Shown: positions 8,270 to 19,174, counted from the stretch's first letter. The stretch: 64,000 bases of DNA from Variovorax paradoxus (GCF_018614915.1 NZ_JAGGNU010000024.1:1-64000); one strand, 5' to 3'. Notes: generated by a model from the sequence alone, not told the origin. A program made the numbers and translations.

Positions 8270-9217
8270 TCAGGCTCCTTGCGTGAACGGGTTCACGGCT
8301 TTCCAGTGGCGCGCGATGTCCAGCCGGCGGCAGACCCACACGCGTTCGTGCTTCGCGATGTGGTCCAGGAAGCGCTGCAGCGCTGTGATGCGGCCGGGCC
8401 GGCCGAGCAGGCGGCAGTGCATGCCGATGCTCATCATCTTCGGCGCCTCCTCGCCTTCGGCGTAGAGCGCATCGAAGCTGTCCTTCATGTACTGGAAGAA
8501 GGGGTCGGCGTGCGAATAGCCCTGCGGCAGCGCGAAGCGCATGTCGTTGCAGTCCAGCGTGTAGGGCACGATGAGCTGCGGCACCACTTCGCCGTCGGTC
8601 TTCTGCACCTTCATCCAGAAGGGCAGGTCGTCGCCGTAGTAGTCGCTGTCGTATTCGAAGCCGCCGTAGTCGGCGACCAGCCGGCGGGTGCGCGGGCTGT
8701 CGCGGCCGGTGTACCAGCCCAGCGCCCGCTCGCCGGTGAGCTTCTCGATCGCTTCCATGCCCAGGCGCATGTGTTCGCGCTCGGTGGCTTCGTCGAGGTT
8801 CTGGTAGTGGATCCAGCGCCAGCCGTGACAGGCGATCTCGTGGCCCAGCTCCTTGAAGGCGGCGGCCAGTTCGGGATAGCGCTCGAGCGCCATGCCGACG
8901 CCGAACACGGTGAGCGGCAGGCCGCGCTTCTCGAACTCGCGCAGGATGCGCCACACGCCCGCGCGCGAGCCGTATTCGTAGATGCCTTCCATGCTGATGT
9001 GCCGGTCGGGGAAGCTCGCCGGGTTGAACATCTCGGAGAGGAACTGTTCGGAGCCGGCGTCGCCGTGCAGCACGCAGTTCTCGCCGCCCTCTTCGTAGTT
9101 GAGGACGAACTGCACCGCGATGCGCGCGCCGCCGGGCCATTGCGCATGGGGCGGGTTGCGTCCGTAGCCGACGAGATCGCGCGGGTAGGGCAGGGTCGAG
9201 TCGTAGGTGTTGCTCAT
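8270..9217 (-). CDS. puuE: Allantoinase, polysaccharide-deacetylase type
   Basis: The 315-residue protein is a cofactor-light allantoinase of the PuuE family (NodB-like polysaccharide deacetylase fold), which opens the hydantoin ring of S-allantoin to allantoate in the cytosol. Diagnostic stretches are YPRDLVGYGRNPP near residue 11, VQFVLNYEEGGE, CHGWRWIHYQ and the NDMRFALPQGY segment. The length is typical for PuuE (about 300-320). It starts 5 bp after gntR and ends 1 bp before the uraD/allC start, so all four genes form one leftward operon. The ATG at 9217 starts a standard PuuE N-terminus. Confidence 0.93.
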   Translation of the reverse strand: MSNTYDSTLPYPRDLVGYGRNPPHAQWPGGARIAVQFVLNYEEGGENCVLHGDAGSEQFLSEMFNPASFPDRHISMEGIYEYGSRAGVWRILREFEKRGLPLTVFGVGMALERYPELAAAFKELGHEIACHGWRWIHYQNLDEATEREHMRLGMEAIEKLTGERALGWYTGRDSPRTRRLVADYGGFEYDSDYYGDDLPFWMKVQKTDGEVVPQLIVPYTLDCNDMRFALPQGYSHADPFFQYMKDSFDALYAEGEEAPKMMSIGMHCRLLGRPGRITALQRFLDHIAKHERVWVCRRLDIARHWKAVNPFTQGA

Positions 9218-9222
9218 GTCGA

Positions 9223-9900
9223 TCAGGCAGCCAGTGCGAGGGAGATGTCGTGGGTGGGGACCTTGCGGTCGAAAACGAGGTTGGCCTCGACGTTCAGCAA
9301 GTGCTCGGTCATGAGGCGCACCGCCCGCTCCTCGTCCTTGGCGGCCAGTGCCTTCACGATGTCGGCGTGCTCGTCGTTCGAATGCTCGGCCGCGCTCGCG
9401 CTCTGGTACATCAGCGTGATGAGGGCGCAGCGCGAGATCAGCTCGCCGAGGATCTGCGCCAGCACCGCGTTGCCCATGAGCTCGGCCATGCGCACGTGGA
9501 AGTCGCCGAGCAGCTCGGTGCGGCCCGAGACGTCTTCGCCCGAGACCGCGGCCTTTTCCAGCGCCACGTGCTCTCTGAGCGCCTTGATCTTGGCCGGCGT
9601 CACGCTGCGCACGAACTCGCGCGCCATCTCGGCCTCCAGCATGCGGCGCACCGCGAACACCTGCCTGGCCTCGTCGACCGCGGGCGCCGCGACGAAGGCG
9701 CCGCGCGCGGGCTCGAGCCGGATCAGCTTGTTCTGCGACAGCTGGAACAGCGCCTGGCGCACCAGCGTGCGCGAGACGCCGAAGTGGTCGGCCAACTTCT
9801 GCTCGGCCAGCTTGCTGCCGGGCTGGAGCCGGTGTTCCACAATGGCCTTGGTGAGCGCATCGACGATGGCGCGGGTGGTGGTCGAGTCCATGTTTTTCAT
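9223..9900 (-). CDS. GntR family (FCD) regulator of the purine catabolic genes
   Basis: The 225-residue protein has an N-terminal winged helix-turn-helix (KLADHFGVSRTLVRQALFQL, about residues 36-55) and a C-terminal FCD ligand domain with the metal-type pattern FHVRMAELMGN followed by later histidines (HSNDEHADI). It is first in the operon gntR-puuE-uraD/allC-M20 and divergent from uraH. A palindrome at 9919-9932, just upstream of its start, reappears with one mismatch in front of puuD (11742-11755). It therefore probably controls both units and itself, with a purine metabolite as ligand. I chose ATG 9900 (MKNMDS); ATG 9891 is also possible. Confidence 0.88.
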   Translation of the reverse strand: MKNMDSTTTRAIVDALTKAIVEHRLQPGSKLAEQKLADHFGVSRTLVRQALFQLSQNKLIRLEPARGAFVAAPAVDEARQVFAVRRMLEAEMAREFVRSVTPAKIKALREHVALEKAAVSGEDVSGRTELLGDFHVRMAELMGNAVLAQILGELISRCALITLMYQSASAAEHSNDEHADIVKALAAKDEERAVRLMTEHLLNVEANLVFDRKVPTHDISLALAA

Positions 9901-9918
9901 GATAGACCCAAAGCCGAG

Positions 9919-9932
9919 AACTGTATACACTT
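9919..9932. promoter_or_regulatory. GntR operator candidate between gntR and uraH
   Basis: AACTGTATACACTT is a near-perfect palindrome lying 18 bp upstream of gntR and 41 bp upstream of uraH. It matches the perfect palindrome upstream of puuD (11742-11755) at 13 of 14 positions. The GT-N4-AC core fits FCD-GntR sites. Confidence 0.65.
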
Positions 9933-9973
9933 TTGTCGACCGGAATTTCCCGTATGCCCGAAGGAGCACAACC

Positions 9974-10324
9974 ATGGGCCTGAGCACCCACGTACTGGAC
10001 ACCATGCACGGCGGCCCCGCGGCCGGCATGGAGGTCGCGCTGTTCACCACCGAAGGCGAGCAGGCGACGCTCGTCAAGCGCTTCACGCTGAATGCGGACG
10101 GCCGCAGCGATGCGCCGCTCTACGACAAGCACACGCTGAAGGTCGGCACCTACCGGCTGGTGTTCGACGTCGGGGGGTACTTCAAGGCGAAGGGCGTGAA
10201 GCTGCCCGAGCCCAATTTCCTGAATCGCGTCGCGCTGGATTTCGGCGTGGCGCACACCGACCAGCACTACCACGTGCCGCTCTTGGTGAGCCCGTGGAGC
10301 TACTCGACCTACCGCGGGTCTTGA
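9974..10324 (+). CDS. uraH: 5-hydroxyisourate hydrolase
   Basis: The 116-residue protein is a transthyretin-related 5-hydroxyisourate hydrolase, converting the product of urate oxidation to OHCU, the substrate of the UraD domain encoded across the divergent promoter. The family signatures are plain: LSTHVLDTMHGGPAAGM at the N-terminus and SPWSYSTYRGS at the C-terminus, with YRGS as the last four residues. There is no signal peptide, so it acts in the cytosol. The ATG at 9974 has an AAGGAG ribosome site 8 bases upstream. The last 16 bases overlap the 3' end of the opposite-strand lipoprotein gene. Confidence 0.95.
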   Translation: MGLSTHVLDTMHGGPAAGMEVALFTTEGEQATLVKRFTLNADGRSDAPLYDKHTLKVGTYRLVFDVGGYFKAKGVKLPEPNFLNRVALDFGVAHTDQHYHVPLLVSPWSYSTYRGS

Positions 10325-10833
10325 AGCGAAGAGAGCTGGCCTTCGGTCAAGGTATCGAGCTGGAAATGCCCCCCTTTGTCCCACAGCCAGGTGTCGGTCC
10401 AGACCAGCTTGTCGATGCGGCGGGCGGCCGGGTAGGGCGAGGCTTCGAGCACGGTGCGCTCGATCTCGGCGATCACTTCGGGCGCGTGCTTCGGCGCACG
10501 CATCCAGTTCATCGAGACCACCTTGCCGTTGGCGTCGAGACTGACCTGCAGAGTGCCGACGGCATAGAGCAGCGGCGGCAGCTTGCCGCTGTAGATGCGT
10601 GCGCCGTTGCGCGCATAGATGTGGCGTGCGGCATCCTGTCGGTATTCGCGCGGGGTGCTGGCGTTCGATGCGCGGGGCATCGCGCGGCTCGTCTGTCCGG
10701 CGTCGGGGGCTGCGCGGCTCAGTTGACCGGGGACCGCACCGGGGCCGGTCGTGCCGCAGCCGACGAGGCCCAGCGCGGCGGCAATGGCAGCGGCGAAGGC
10801 ACGGCGCAACGGCGTGGGAAGTTTCAGGTTCAT
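10309..10833 (-). CDS. Small lipoprotein with TonB-C-like domain
   Basis: The 174-residue protein begins with a signal peptide ending in a lipobox (LGLVGCGTTG, cysteine at residue 26), so it is probably anchored to a membrane facing the periplasm. The rest contains KLPPLLYAVGTLQVSLDANGKVVSMNW and a following helix-strand pattern resembling TonB C-terminal or energy-transducer folds. There is no partner TonB system nearby. It lies on the opposite strand between uraH and xdhC and overlaps the end of uraH by 16 bases. Its role in purine use, if any, is not visible. Confidence 0.7.
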   Translation of the reverse strand: MNLKLPTPLRRAFAAAIAAALGLVGCGTTGPGAVPGQLSRAAPDAGQTSRAMPRASNASTPREYRQDAARHIYARNGARIYSGKLPPLLYAVGTLQVSLDANGKVVSMNWMRAPKHAPEVIAEIERTVLEASPYPAARRIDKLVWTDTWLWDKGGHFQLDTLTEGQLSSLQDPR

Positions 10834-10886
10834 CGATGGATTTATACCGCGCGCTCCGGGCAGCGGCGCAACCGGAGGTATCCCTC

Positions 10887-11693
10887 ATGAACGGCATGGC
10901 CGACGAACTGCTGGCGCGCCTCGCGAAGGACGACGGCGTGCTGGTGCGTGTCGAGAAGACGCAAGGTTCTGCGCCGCGCGAGGCGGGCACCTGGATGGCG
11001 GTCTGGGCCGACGGCCTCACGGCCACCATCGGCGGCGGCCAGCTCGAGTTCCAGGCCATCGAACAAGCGCGCGCCTGGCTGGCCGGCGGCCCGGCCATCG
11101 ACGGCGTGCGGCGCTATCCGCTGGGCCCGAGCCTCGGCCAATGCTGCGGCGGCGTGGTGTTCCTTTCGTTCCGCCGCATCGCGGCGGCGGATGCGAAGGC
11201 GCTGCAGAAGGAATTGCTCGCGCACCTGGAGCCGGTGGCCCTGTTCGGCGGCGGGCACGTGGGCGCGGCGCTGGCGCGGCTGCTCGCGACCCTGCCTTTC
11301 TCCGTGCGCTGGATCGACAGCCGCGACGGCGTATTCCCGGCCGCGCTGCCGGCGCAGGTCGAGACCGAACATTCCGAGCCGGTACAGGACGCGGTGACGC
11401 AGCTCGCGCCGGGCTCGCGCGTGCTGATCATGAGCTTCAGCCACGCCGAAGACCTGGACATCGTGATCGCGTGCCTCAAGCGGCTGCGCGCGCGCAGCGA
11501 CCTGCCCTATGTCGGCCTGATCGGCAGCAAGACCAAGTGGGCCACCTTCAGCCACCGGCTGGAGGCGCGCGGCTTCACGGCCGACGAGCTGGCGCGCATC
11601 ACCTGCCCGATCGGCGTGCCGGGCATCGGCGGCAAGGAGCCCGAGGTGATCGCGGTCGCAGTGGCGGCACAGCTCTTGCAATCGTTGGGCTAG
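10887..11693 (+). CDS. xdhC: Xanthine dehydrogenase accessory protein XdhC
   Basis: The 268-residue protein is the molybdenum-cofactor sulfuration and insertion chaperone for xanthine dehydrogenase. It shows the N-terminal XdhC/CoxI domain (GSAPREAGTWMAV, TIGGGQLEFQAI, LGQCCGGVV) and a C-terminal Rossmann domain (ALFGGGHVGAALARLL and GLIGSKTKW). The ATG at 10887 has GGAGG at ideal spacing; the longer upstream frame has no support. Unlike the common xdhABC order, its client genes xdhA and xdhB lie about 46 kb away at 57969-61995. A GntR-type palindrome for puuD lies just after its stop. Confidence 0.93.
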   Translation: MNGMADELLARLAKDDGVLVRVEKTQGSAPREAGTWMAVWADGLTATIGGGQLEFQAIEQARAWLAGGPAIDGVRRYPLGPSLGQCCGGVVFLSFRRIAAADAKALQKELLAHLEPVALFGGGHVGAALARLLATLPFSVRWIDSRDGVFPAALPAQVETEHSEPVQDAVTQLAPGSRVLIMSFSHAEDLDIVIACLKRLRARSDLPYVGLIGSKTKWATFSHRLEARGFTADELARITCPIGVPGIGGKEPEVIAVAVAAQLLQSLG

Positions 11694-11741
11694 GGTTTTC
11701 CAGCAGGCGGCCTGAGAGAAATTCCTCGAATTTCATTGCAA

Positions 11742-11755
11742 AAGTGTATACACTT
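11742..11755. promoter_or_regulatory. GntR operator candidate upstream of puuD
   Basis: AAGTGTATACACTT is a perfect 14-bp palindrome 108 bp upstream of the puuD start. It matches the gntR/uraH site at 9919-9932 with one mismatch. This suggests that the same GntR regulator controls urate oxidation and the later steps. Confidence 0.65.
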
Positions 11756-11863
11756 CAGTCCACAGCCGCAGCGGAGCGAGGCCCCATCGATGGCCTGCGT
11801 TCGCGGCCATTTCTCTGCTTACAGCGCCCGCAGTGGTGAGCAGGCCAAACCAAGGTTGAGCAC

Positions 11864-13072
11864 ATGGAAAGCTACTACCTCGACTGGGCCAATCTGCTGC
11901 TGCGCTGGGTCCACGTCATCACCGCCATCGCATGGATCGGCGCGTCTTTCTACTTCGTGATGCTGGACAACAGCCTCGAGAAGCCGCAGGACCCGGAGTC
12001 CGTTGACAAGGGCGTCGGCGGCGAGCAGTGGGCGGTGCACGGCGGCGGCTTCTACAACATGCAGAAGTACGCGCTGGCGCCGAAGAAGCTGCCGGACCAC
12101 CTGCACTGGTCGTACTGGGAGAGCTACTCGACCTGGCTCACCGGCTTCGCGCTCTTCACCATGTCCTACCTGTGGAACGCGAGCACCTACCTGATCGACA
12201 AGTCCAAGATGGACTGGCAGCCCGGCGCCGCGATCGGCGTGGCGCTGGCCTTCTTCGTCGTCTTCTGGATGGTCTACGACGGCATCTGCCAGCTCTTCGG
12301 CCGGCGCAAGAACGGCGACACCATCGTGGGCGTGCTGGTGGCGCTCTTCATCGTCTTCGCGACCTGGCTGGCCTGCCAGTGGTTCGCGGGCCGCGCGGCC
12401 TTCCTGCTGGTCGGCGCGATGATGGCCACGACCATGAGCGGCAACGTGTTCTTCTGGATCATTCCGGGACAGCGCAAGAACGTGGCGGCACTGCGTGCCG
12501 GCCTGCCGGTCGACCCGGTCCACGGCCAGCGCGGCAAGCAGCGCAGCGTGCACAACACCTACTTCACGCTGCCGGTGCTGTTCGCGATGCTGAGCAACCA
12601 CTACAGCTTCACCTACACGCACAAGTACAACTGGATCGTGCTGCTCTTGCTCATGCTCGGCGGCGCGGCGATCCGACAGTTCTTCGTGGTGCGGCACCGC
12701 TTCAAGCTCGGCAACGCGGGCAATCCGCTGCCCTATGCGATGGTCGGCGTCGTGGTGCTGGGCCTTTCCATCGTCTGGATGCGGCCCGAGCCCGCGGCCG
12801 CACCGATGGCGGGCGCCGCGGCTGCGCAGAAGGTGGCCTTCGGCGAGGTCAAGAAGGTGCTGGAGCAGCGCTGCTACATGTGCCACGGCGCGCAGGTGCA
12901 GATGAAGAACGTGCGGCTCGACACGCCCGACCAGGTCTCCGCGCATGCACAGAACGTCTATCAACAGGCGGTGGTCACGAAGATCATGCCGATGAACAAC
13001 TCGACCGGCATGACGGACGCAGAGCGCGCGCTCATCGCCAAATGGTTCGAGGGCGGCGCAAAGACAAACTAG
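11864..13072 (+). CDS. puuD: Membrane-bound urate hydroxylase with cytochrome c domain
   Basis: The 402-residue protein matches PuuD, the bacterial urate hydroxylase that replaces soluble uricase: an integral-membrane N-terminal part with about eight helices and a C-terminal c-type haem domain. The haem motif CYMCH is at 337-341 and a likely axial methionine lies in KIMPMNN (about 375). The N-terminal segment WVHVITAIAWIGASFYF and the YWESYSTW stretch are typical of the membrane domain. Electrons from urate would pass to the respiratory chain instead of making hydrogen peroxide. The ATG at 11864 follows a GntR-type palindrome and starts at the first conserved residues. Confidence 0.93.
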   Translation: MESYYLDWANLLLRWVHVITAIAWIGASFYFVMLDNSLEKPQDPESVDKGVGGEQWAVHGGGFYNMQKYALAPKKLPDHLHWSYWESYSTWLTGFALFTMSYLWNASTYLIDKSKMDWQPGAAIGVALAFFVVFWMVYDGICQLFGRRKNGDTIVGVLVALFIVFATWLACQWFAGRAAFLLVGAMMATTMSGNVFFWIIPGQRKNVAALRAGLPVDPVHGQRGKQRSVHNTYFTLPVLFAMLSNHYSFTYTHKYNWIVLLLLMLGGAAIRQFFVVRHRFKLGNAGNPLPYAMVGVVVLGLSIVWMRPEPAAAPMAGAAAAQKVAFGEVKKVLEQRCYMCHGAQVQMKNVRLDTPDQVSAHAQNVYQQAVVTKIMPMNNSTGMTDAERALIAKWFEGGAKTN

Positions 13073-13127
13073 GTGGACCACTAGGCGGCCCGGCCGCTGT
13101 GGACAATCGGGCCCGGAGACCCCGTCA

Positions 13128-14456
13128 ATGAACCCATCGAATTCCCCACCCGATCCCCGTTCCGCGCCGCGCGAATTCCTCGAGCATCTCTACCGCGCCG
13201 CGGTCGAGCGCGCGCTGCCGCTCGCCAGCATGGGCCCGTACCTGCCCAAGCCCCCCAAGGGCCGCACGCTGGTGCTCGGCGCCGGCAAGGCCGGCGGCTC
13301 GATGGCGCAGGCGCTCGAGGCGCTGTGGCCGGCCGATGCGAGGCTCGAAGGCCTGGTGGTCACGCGCTACGAGCATATTCCCCCGCGGCCCGCAGGCCTG
13401 GCGCAGCGCATCGAGATCGTCGAGGCGGCGCATCCGGTGCCGGACGAAGCAGGGCTCAAGGCCGCCGAGCGCATCCTCGCGCTGACCGAGGGCCTCACGG
13501 CCGACGACCTGGTGCTGTGCCTCATTTCGGGCGGCGGCTCGGCGCTGCTCACGCTGCCGGCCGAAGGCCTCACGCTGGCCGACAAGCAGCGCATCAACAA
13601 GCAGCTGCTCGAATCGGGCGCCCACATCGGCGAGATGAACTGCGTGCGCAAGCACCTCTCGCGCATCAAGGGCGGGCGGCTGGCGGCGGCCTGCGCGCCG
13701 GCCCAGGTGGTCACGCTCACCATCAGCGACGTGCCGGGCGACGACCCGGCCGTGATCGCGAGCGGGCCGACGGTGCCCGATGCGACGACCTGCGCCGATG
13801 CGCTGGCGATCCTCCAGCGCTACCGCATCGAGGTGCCGGCTGCCGTGCGCGCGCAGCTCGAAAGCGGCGCGCTCGAAACACCCAAGCCCGGCGATGCGGT
13901 GTTCAAGGGCCATGCCACGCACCTGATCGCCACCCCGCAGCAGTCGCTCGAAGCCGCGGCCGCCGCGGCGCGTGCGGCCGGCATCGAGGCCCACATCCTG
14001 AGCGACGAAATGGAAGGCGAATCGCGCGAAGTCGGCAAGGTGCACGGCGCCCTGGCGCGGGCGGTCGCGCTGCGCGGCGCGCCGTTCGCCAAGCCCTGCG
14101 TGATTCTTTCGGGCGGCGAGACGACCGTCACCATCCGGCCGCGTCAGCCCGGCAGCCCCAAGGGCCGCGGCGGACGTGCCGGTGAGTTCTGCCTCGGGCT
14201 CGCAGGCGCGCTGGCGGGGCAAAACACCGTGTGGGCCCTGGCCGCAGATACCGACGGCATCGATGGTGTCGAAGACAACGCCGGCGCCTTCGTGACGCCC
14301 GACACCTTGGCACGCGCCGAGACCGCGGGCCGCAAGCTCGCCGACCACCTGGACCGCAACGATGCCTATGGGTACTTCGATGCGATCGGCGATCTCTGCG
14401 TGACGGGGCCTACGCACACCAACGTCAACGACTTTCGCGCGCTGCTGATCCTGTAG
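13128..14456 (+). CDS. Glycerate 2-kinase (MOFRL family, GckA/TtuD)
   Basis: The 442-residue protein is a class II glycerate kinase, phosphorylating glycerate to 2-phosphoglycerate. Older annotations call such proteins hydroxypyruvate reductase. Typical stretches are LVLGAGKAGGSMAQALE, LCLISGGGSALL, VRKHLSRIKGGRLA and the C-terminal MOFRL part with LAADTDGIDG and DRNDAYGYFDAIGDL. Placed next to puuD, it fits the glyoxylate-to-glycerate route that uses the carbon left from purine degradation, although the glyoxylate carboligase and tartronate semialdehyde reductase are not in this window. Its last 32 bases overlap the convergent tetR gene. Confidence 0.88.
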   Translation: MNPSNSPPDPRSAPREFLEHLYRAAVERALPLASMGPYLPKPPKGRTLVLGAGKAGGSMAQALEALWPADARLEGLVVTRYEHIPPRPAGLAQRIEIVEAAHPVPDEAGLKAAERILALTEGLTADDLVLCLISGGGSALLTLPAEGLTLADKQRINKQLLESGAHIGEMNCVRKHLSRIKGGRLAAACAPAQVVTLTISDVPGDDPAVIASGPTVPDATTCADALAILQRYRIEVPAAVRAQLESGALETPKPGDAVFKGHATHLIATPQQSLEAAAAAARAAGIEAHILSDEMEGESREVGKVHGALARAVALRGAPFAKPCVILSGGETTVTIRPRQPGSPKGRGGRAGEFCLGLAGALAGQNTVWALAADTDGIDGVEDNAGAFVTPDTLARAETAGRKLADHLDRNDAYGYFDAIGDLCVTGPTHTNVNDFRALLIL

Positions 14457-15162
14457 TCGCTTTCCTCGCGGAGGAGGGCGCTGGCGCGCGGTGCTCGCGC
14501 GCCAGCGCATCCAGCCCGGCGAGCATGTAGCGCATCAGGTCCTCGAACAGCCCCGCGCTGTCCTTCGCGATCGCGGGCAGGACCTTGCGCGGTATCTCCT
14601 TGGGCGCCACCAGCAGCACGATGCAGGGCAGCACCGAGAAGACAAGGGCGCGCTGCACCGCGGGATGGTCGGGCGGCAGCGCCAGGATCTCGGCGATCAG
14701 GCCCAGCAGCAGCTTGGCCTTGGGCCGCACCGCCTTCTCGACCAGCGCCGGCGCCAGCGGGCCGGGCGACATGACCTCGCGCAGCACCACGCGAAAGCCC
14801 CAGGGCGCGGCCTCGCGCGACGACGGCGCCAGCATGTGCGCGAGCAGCGCCCGAAGCTTCTGCCGCGGATCGCCGAGCGAGCGCGTCATCTCGACCAGCT
14901 CGTCGACGCTCACGATCTGGCGGTGCGCCTCGACCAGCACCTCTTCGTACAAGGCCTCGCGGCTGCCGAAGTGGTAGTTGACCGAGGCCATCGGCGTGCC
15001 GGCGCGCTCGCAGATCTCCTTGCTCGTGGCATCGGCATAGCCGCGCTCTGCGAACACCTGGCCGGCGGTCTCCAGCAGGTGCAACCGGGTGGCGGCGCCG
15101 TCGGGGCGTGGGGCGCGCTTCGCAGGCGGGGCGGAAGCTTTCTTTTTCGCGGTGAATGGCAT
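14425..15162 (-). CDS. TetR repressor of the ABC export operon (CecR-like)
   Basis: The 245-residue protein has a TetR helix-turn-helix (TSKEICERAGTPMASVNYHFGSR, roughly residues 50-70) and a larger C-terminal domain of the YbiH/CecR sort with REVMSPGPLAPALVEKAV. It is divergent from a YbhG/YbhF/YbhS/YbhR-like exporter operon, the same pairing as CecR with ybhGFSR in Escherichia coli. An 18-bp perfect palindrome (15193-15210) lies between them and is the likely operator. The ATG at 15162 is preferred over an in-frame TTG at 15186. The tail has low-complexity alanine/serine. Confidence 0.85.
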   Translation of the reverse strand: MPFTAKKKASAPPAKRAPRPDGAATRLHLLETAGQVFAERGYADATSKEICERAGTPMASVNYHFGSREALYEEVLVEAHRQIVSVDELVEMTRSLGDPRQKLRALLAHMLAPSSREAAPWGFRVVLREVMSPGPLAPALVEKAVRPKAKLLLGLIAEILALPPDHPAVQRALVFSVLPCIVLLVAPKEIPRKVLPAIAKDSAGLFEDLMRYMLAGLDALAREHRAPAPSSARKATTGSAARESR

Positions 15163-15192
15163 ATGACGGGCCTTGCGGATGGCCAATAGTTT

Positions 15193-15210
15193 GAATTTGA
15201 ATTCAAATTC
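15193..15210. promoter_or_regulatory. 18-bp perfect palindrome, operator of TetR/ABC exporter
   Basis: GAATTTGAATTCAAATTC is exactly self-complementary. It lies 31 bp upstream of the tetR start and 57 bp upstream of the HlyD gene, in a locally AT-rich stretch that should contain both promoters. Confidence 0.65.
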
Positions 15211-15267
15211 GTTATCATCCAGTCTACTTCATCGACGGCACACCGGCGAGCAAGCAGGAGCAAACCC

Positions 15268-16295
15268 ATGAACAAGAAACCCGTCATCGTTGGCGTCGTC
15301 CTCCTGCTGGCGGCCGTCGCTTCGGCCGCCTGGTACTTCAACCGCAGGCCCGTCGAGCGCGACAGCCTGGTGCTCTACGGCAACGTCGACGTGCGCCAGG
15401 TCTCGCTGGCCTTCAACGGCAGCGAGCGCATCGGCAAGCTCGCGGTGCAGGAGGGCGATCACGTGAAAGCCGGCCAGGTACTGGGCGTGCTGGACACGCG
15501 CACGCTCGAGCTGCGCGCGGCCCAGGCGCAGGCGCAGATCGGCGTGCAGCAGCAGGCGCTGCAGCGCCTCCAGACCGGCAGCCGGCCCGAGGAAGTGGCG
15601 CAGGCCGGCGCCAGCGTGTCGGCGGCCCAGGCCGATGCCGAGCTGGCGCGCCAGCAGCTCGACCGGCTGCAGGGCATCCGCCAGACCACGGCCGGCCGCG
15701 CGGTCAGCCAGCAGGACCTCGACGGCGCACAGGCCCGGCGCAAGGTGGCCGAGGCGCAGCTCGAAAACGCGCGCAAGGCCCGGCAGCTGGTCGTGACCGG
15801 GCCGCGCAAGGAGGACATCGCGCAGGCCCAGGCCCAGCTCGAGGTGGCGCGTGCCGAGCTCGCGCTCCTGAACCACCAGCTCGCGCAGGCCGAGCTCAAG
15901 GCGCCGATCGATGCCGTGGTGCGGGCGCGCCTGATGGAGCCGGGCGACATGGCCTCGCCGCAGCGCCCGGTCTACACGCTCGCGATCACCGATCCCAAGT
16001 GGGTGCGGGCCTACGTGACCGAGGCCGACCTCGGCCGCATCAGGCCCGGCATGAGCGCGACGCTCGCGACCGACAGCCATCCCGGCCAGCCGCTCGCCGG
16101 CAAGGTGGGCTACATCTCTTCGGTCGCCGAGTTCACGCCCAAGACCGTGCAGACCGAGGAGCTGCGCAGCAGCCTGGTCTACGAGATCCGCGTGCTGGCC
16201 GACGACAAGGAAGACCGGCTGCGTCTGGGCATGCCGGTCACGGTCCGGCTGGCGCTGAACGCAGCCGCCGGCGGGCCGGCCGGGAGCGGGCGCTG

Positions 16296-16296
<1 letters not shown>
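15268..16296 (+). CDS. HlyD/YbhG-like membrane fusion protein
   Basis: The 342-residue protein has an N-terminal membrane anchor (VIVGVVLLLAAVASAAWYF), a biotinyl-lipoyl-like half domain (NVDVRQVSLAFNGSERIGKL), a long alpha-helical hairpin rich in Q and A (residues 75-190) and a beta-barrel part with APIDAVVRARLMEPGDM. This is the periplasmic adaptor of an ABC efflux pump. It is the first gene of a five-gene operon (adaptor, double ATPase, two permeases, outer-membrane factor). Its stop overlaps the next start in TGATG at 16294-16298. The ATG at 15268 is preceded by an AGGAG site. Confidence 0.9.
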
Positions 16297-18043
<1,747 letters not shown>

Positions 18044-18047
<4 letters not shown>

Positions 18048-19165
18048 GCGGTTTCTGGCGCCGGTTGATCGCCCTCACGCGCAAGGAGACGCGGCAGTTG
18101 GTGCGCGACCCGAGCAGCATCGCCATCGGCATCCTGCTGCCGATCATCCTGATCCTGATCTTCGGCTACGGCCTCTCGCTGGACGTGAAGAACGCGCCGC
18201 TCGCCGTGGTGATGGAGGACGTCTCGCCCACCGCCGCCGATGCGGTGGCCGGCCTGCAGCTCACGCCCTATATCGCGCCCGTCATGCTGCGCTCGATGCA
18301 CGAGGCCGAGGAGCTGATGCGCGAGCGCAAGGTCGACGGCATCGTGCGCGTGCCGGGCGATTTCTCGCGCCGGCTCGCGGCCGGCGACGCGCGCATCCAG
18401 GTCATCGTGCACGGCGCCGACGCGGGGCGTGCCAGCATCGTGCTGCGCTACGCCACGGCCGCGCTGGGGCAGAACGCGCAGCGGCAGGCCGATCGCGGAC
18501 AGCCCGCTGCGGCCATCGGCGCGGTCACGATCGAGCAGCGCATGTGGTTCAACGCCGCCAACGACAGCACCTGGTACCTGGTGCCCGGCCTGATCGTGCT
18601 GATCATGACCCTGGTCGGCGCCTTCCTCACGGCGCTGGTGATGGCGCGCGAATGGGAGCGCGGCACCCTGGAGGCGCTGTTCGTCACGCCGGTGCGGCCG
18701 GTCGAGATCCTGCTGGCGAAGATCATTCCCTACTTCGGCATCGGCATGGTCGGGCTCGCGCTGTGCCTGGTCGCCGCGCGCTTCCTGTTCGAGGTGCCGA
18801 TGGTCGGCTCGCTCGCGCTGCTGATCGTCGGCGCCATGCTCTACATGCTGGTCGCGGTGGGCATCGGGCTGGTCATCTCCTCGGTCACGCGCAACCAGTT
18901 CCTGGCGAGCCAGGTGGCGCTGCTCGCGAGCTTCCTGCCCTCGCTCATGCTGTCGGGCTTTCTGTTCGATCTGCGCAATGTGCCGACCGCGGTGCGCGTG
19001 GTGGGCCAGGCGCTGCCGGCGACCTACTTCATGGAGCTGATCCGCACGCTCTTCCTGGCCGGCGACGTGTGGCCGCTGGTGCTGCGCAACTGCGCGATCC
19101 TGGTCGGCTATGCGGTGCTTCTGCTCGGCGTCGCGCTTTTCGTGACGCGCAAGAAACTCGACTGA
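18044..19165 (+). CDS. ABC-2 type permease 1 (YbhS-like)
   Basis: The 373-residue inner-membrane protein has one N-terminal helix (IGILLPIILILIFGYGLSL), a periplasmic domain of about 130 residues and five C-terminal helices. It carries the family stretch EWERGTLEALFVTPVRPVEILLAKIIPY that couples to the ATPase. It pairs with the next permease to form the pore of the exporter. The start ATG overlaps the ATPase stop (ATGA), showing translational coupling. The substrate is probably amphipathic drugs or bile-salt-like compounds by analogy with YbhFSR; this is inference. Confidence 0.9.
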
Positions 19166-19174
19166 GGACATTGC

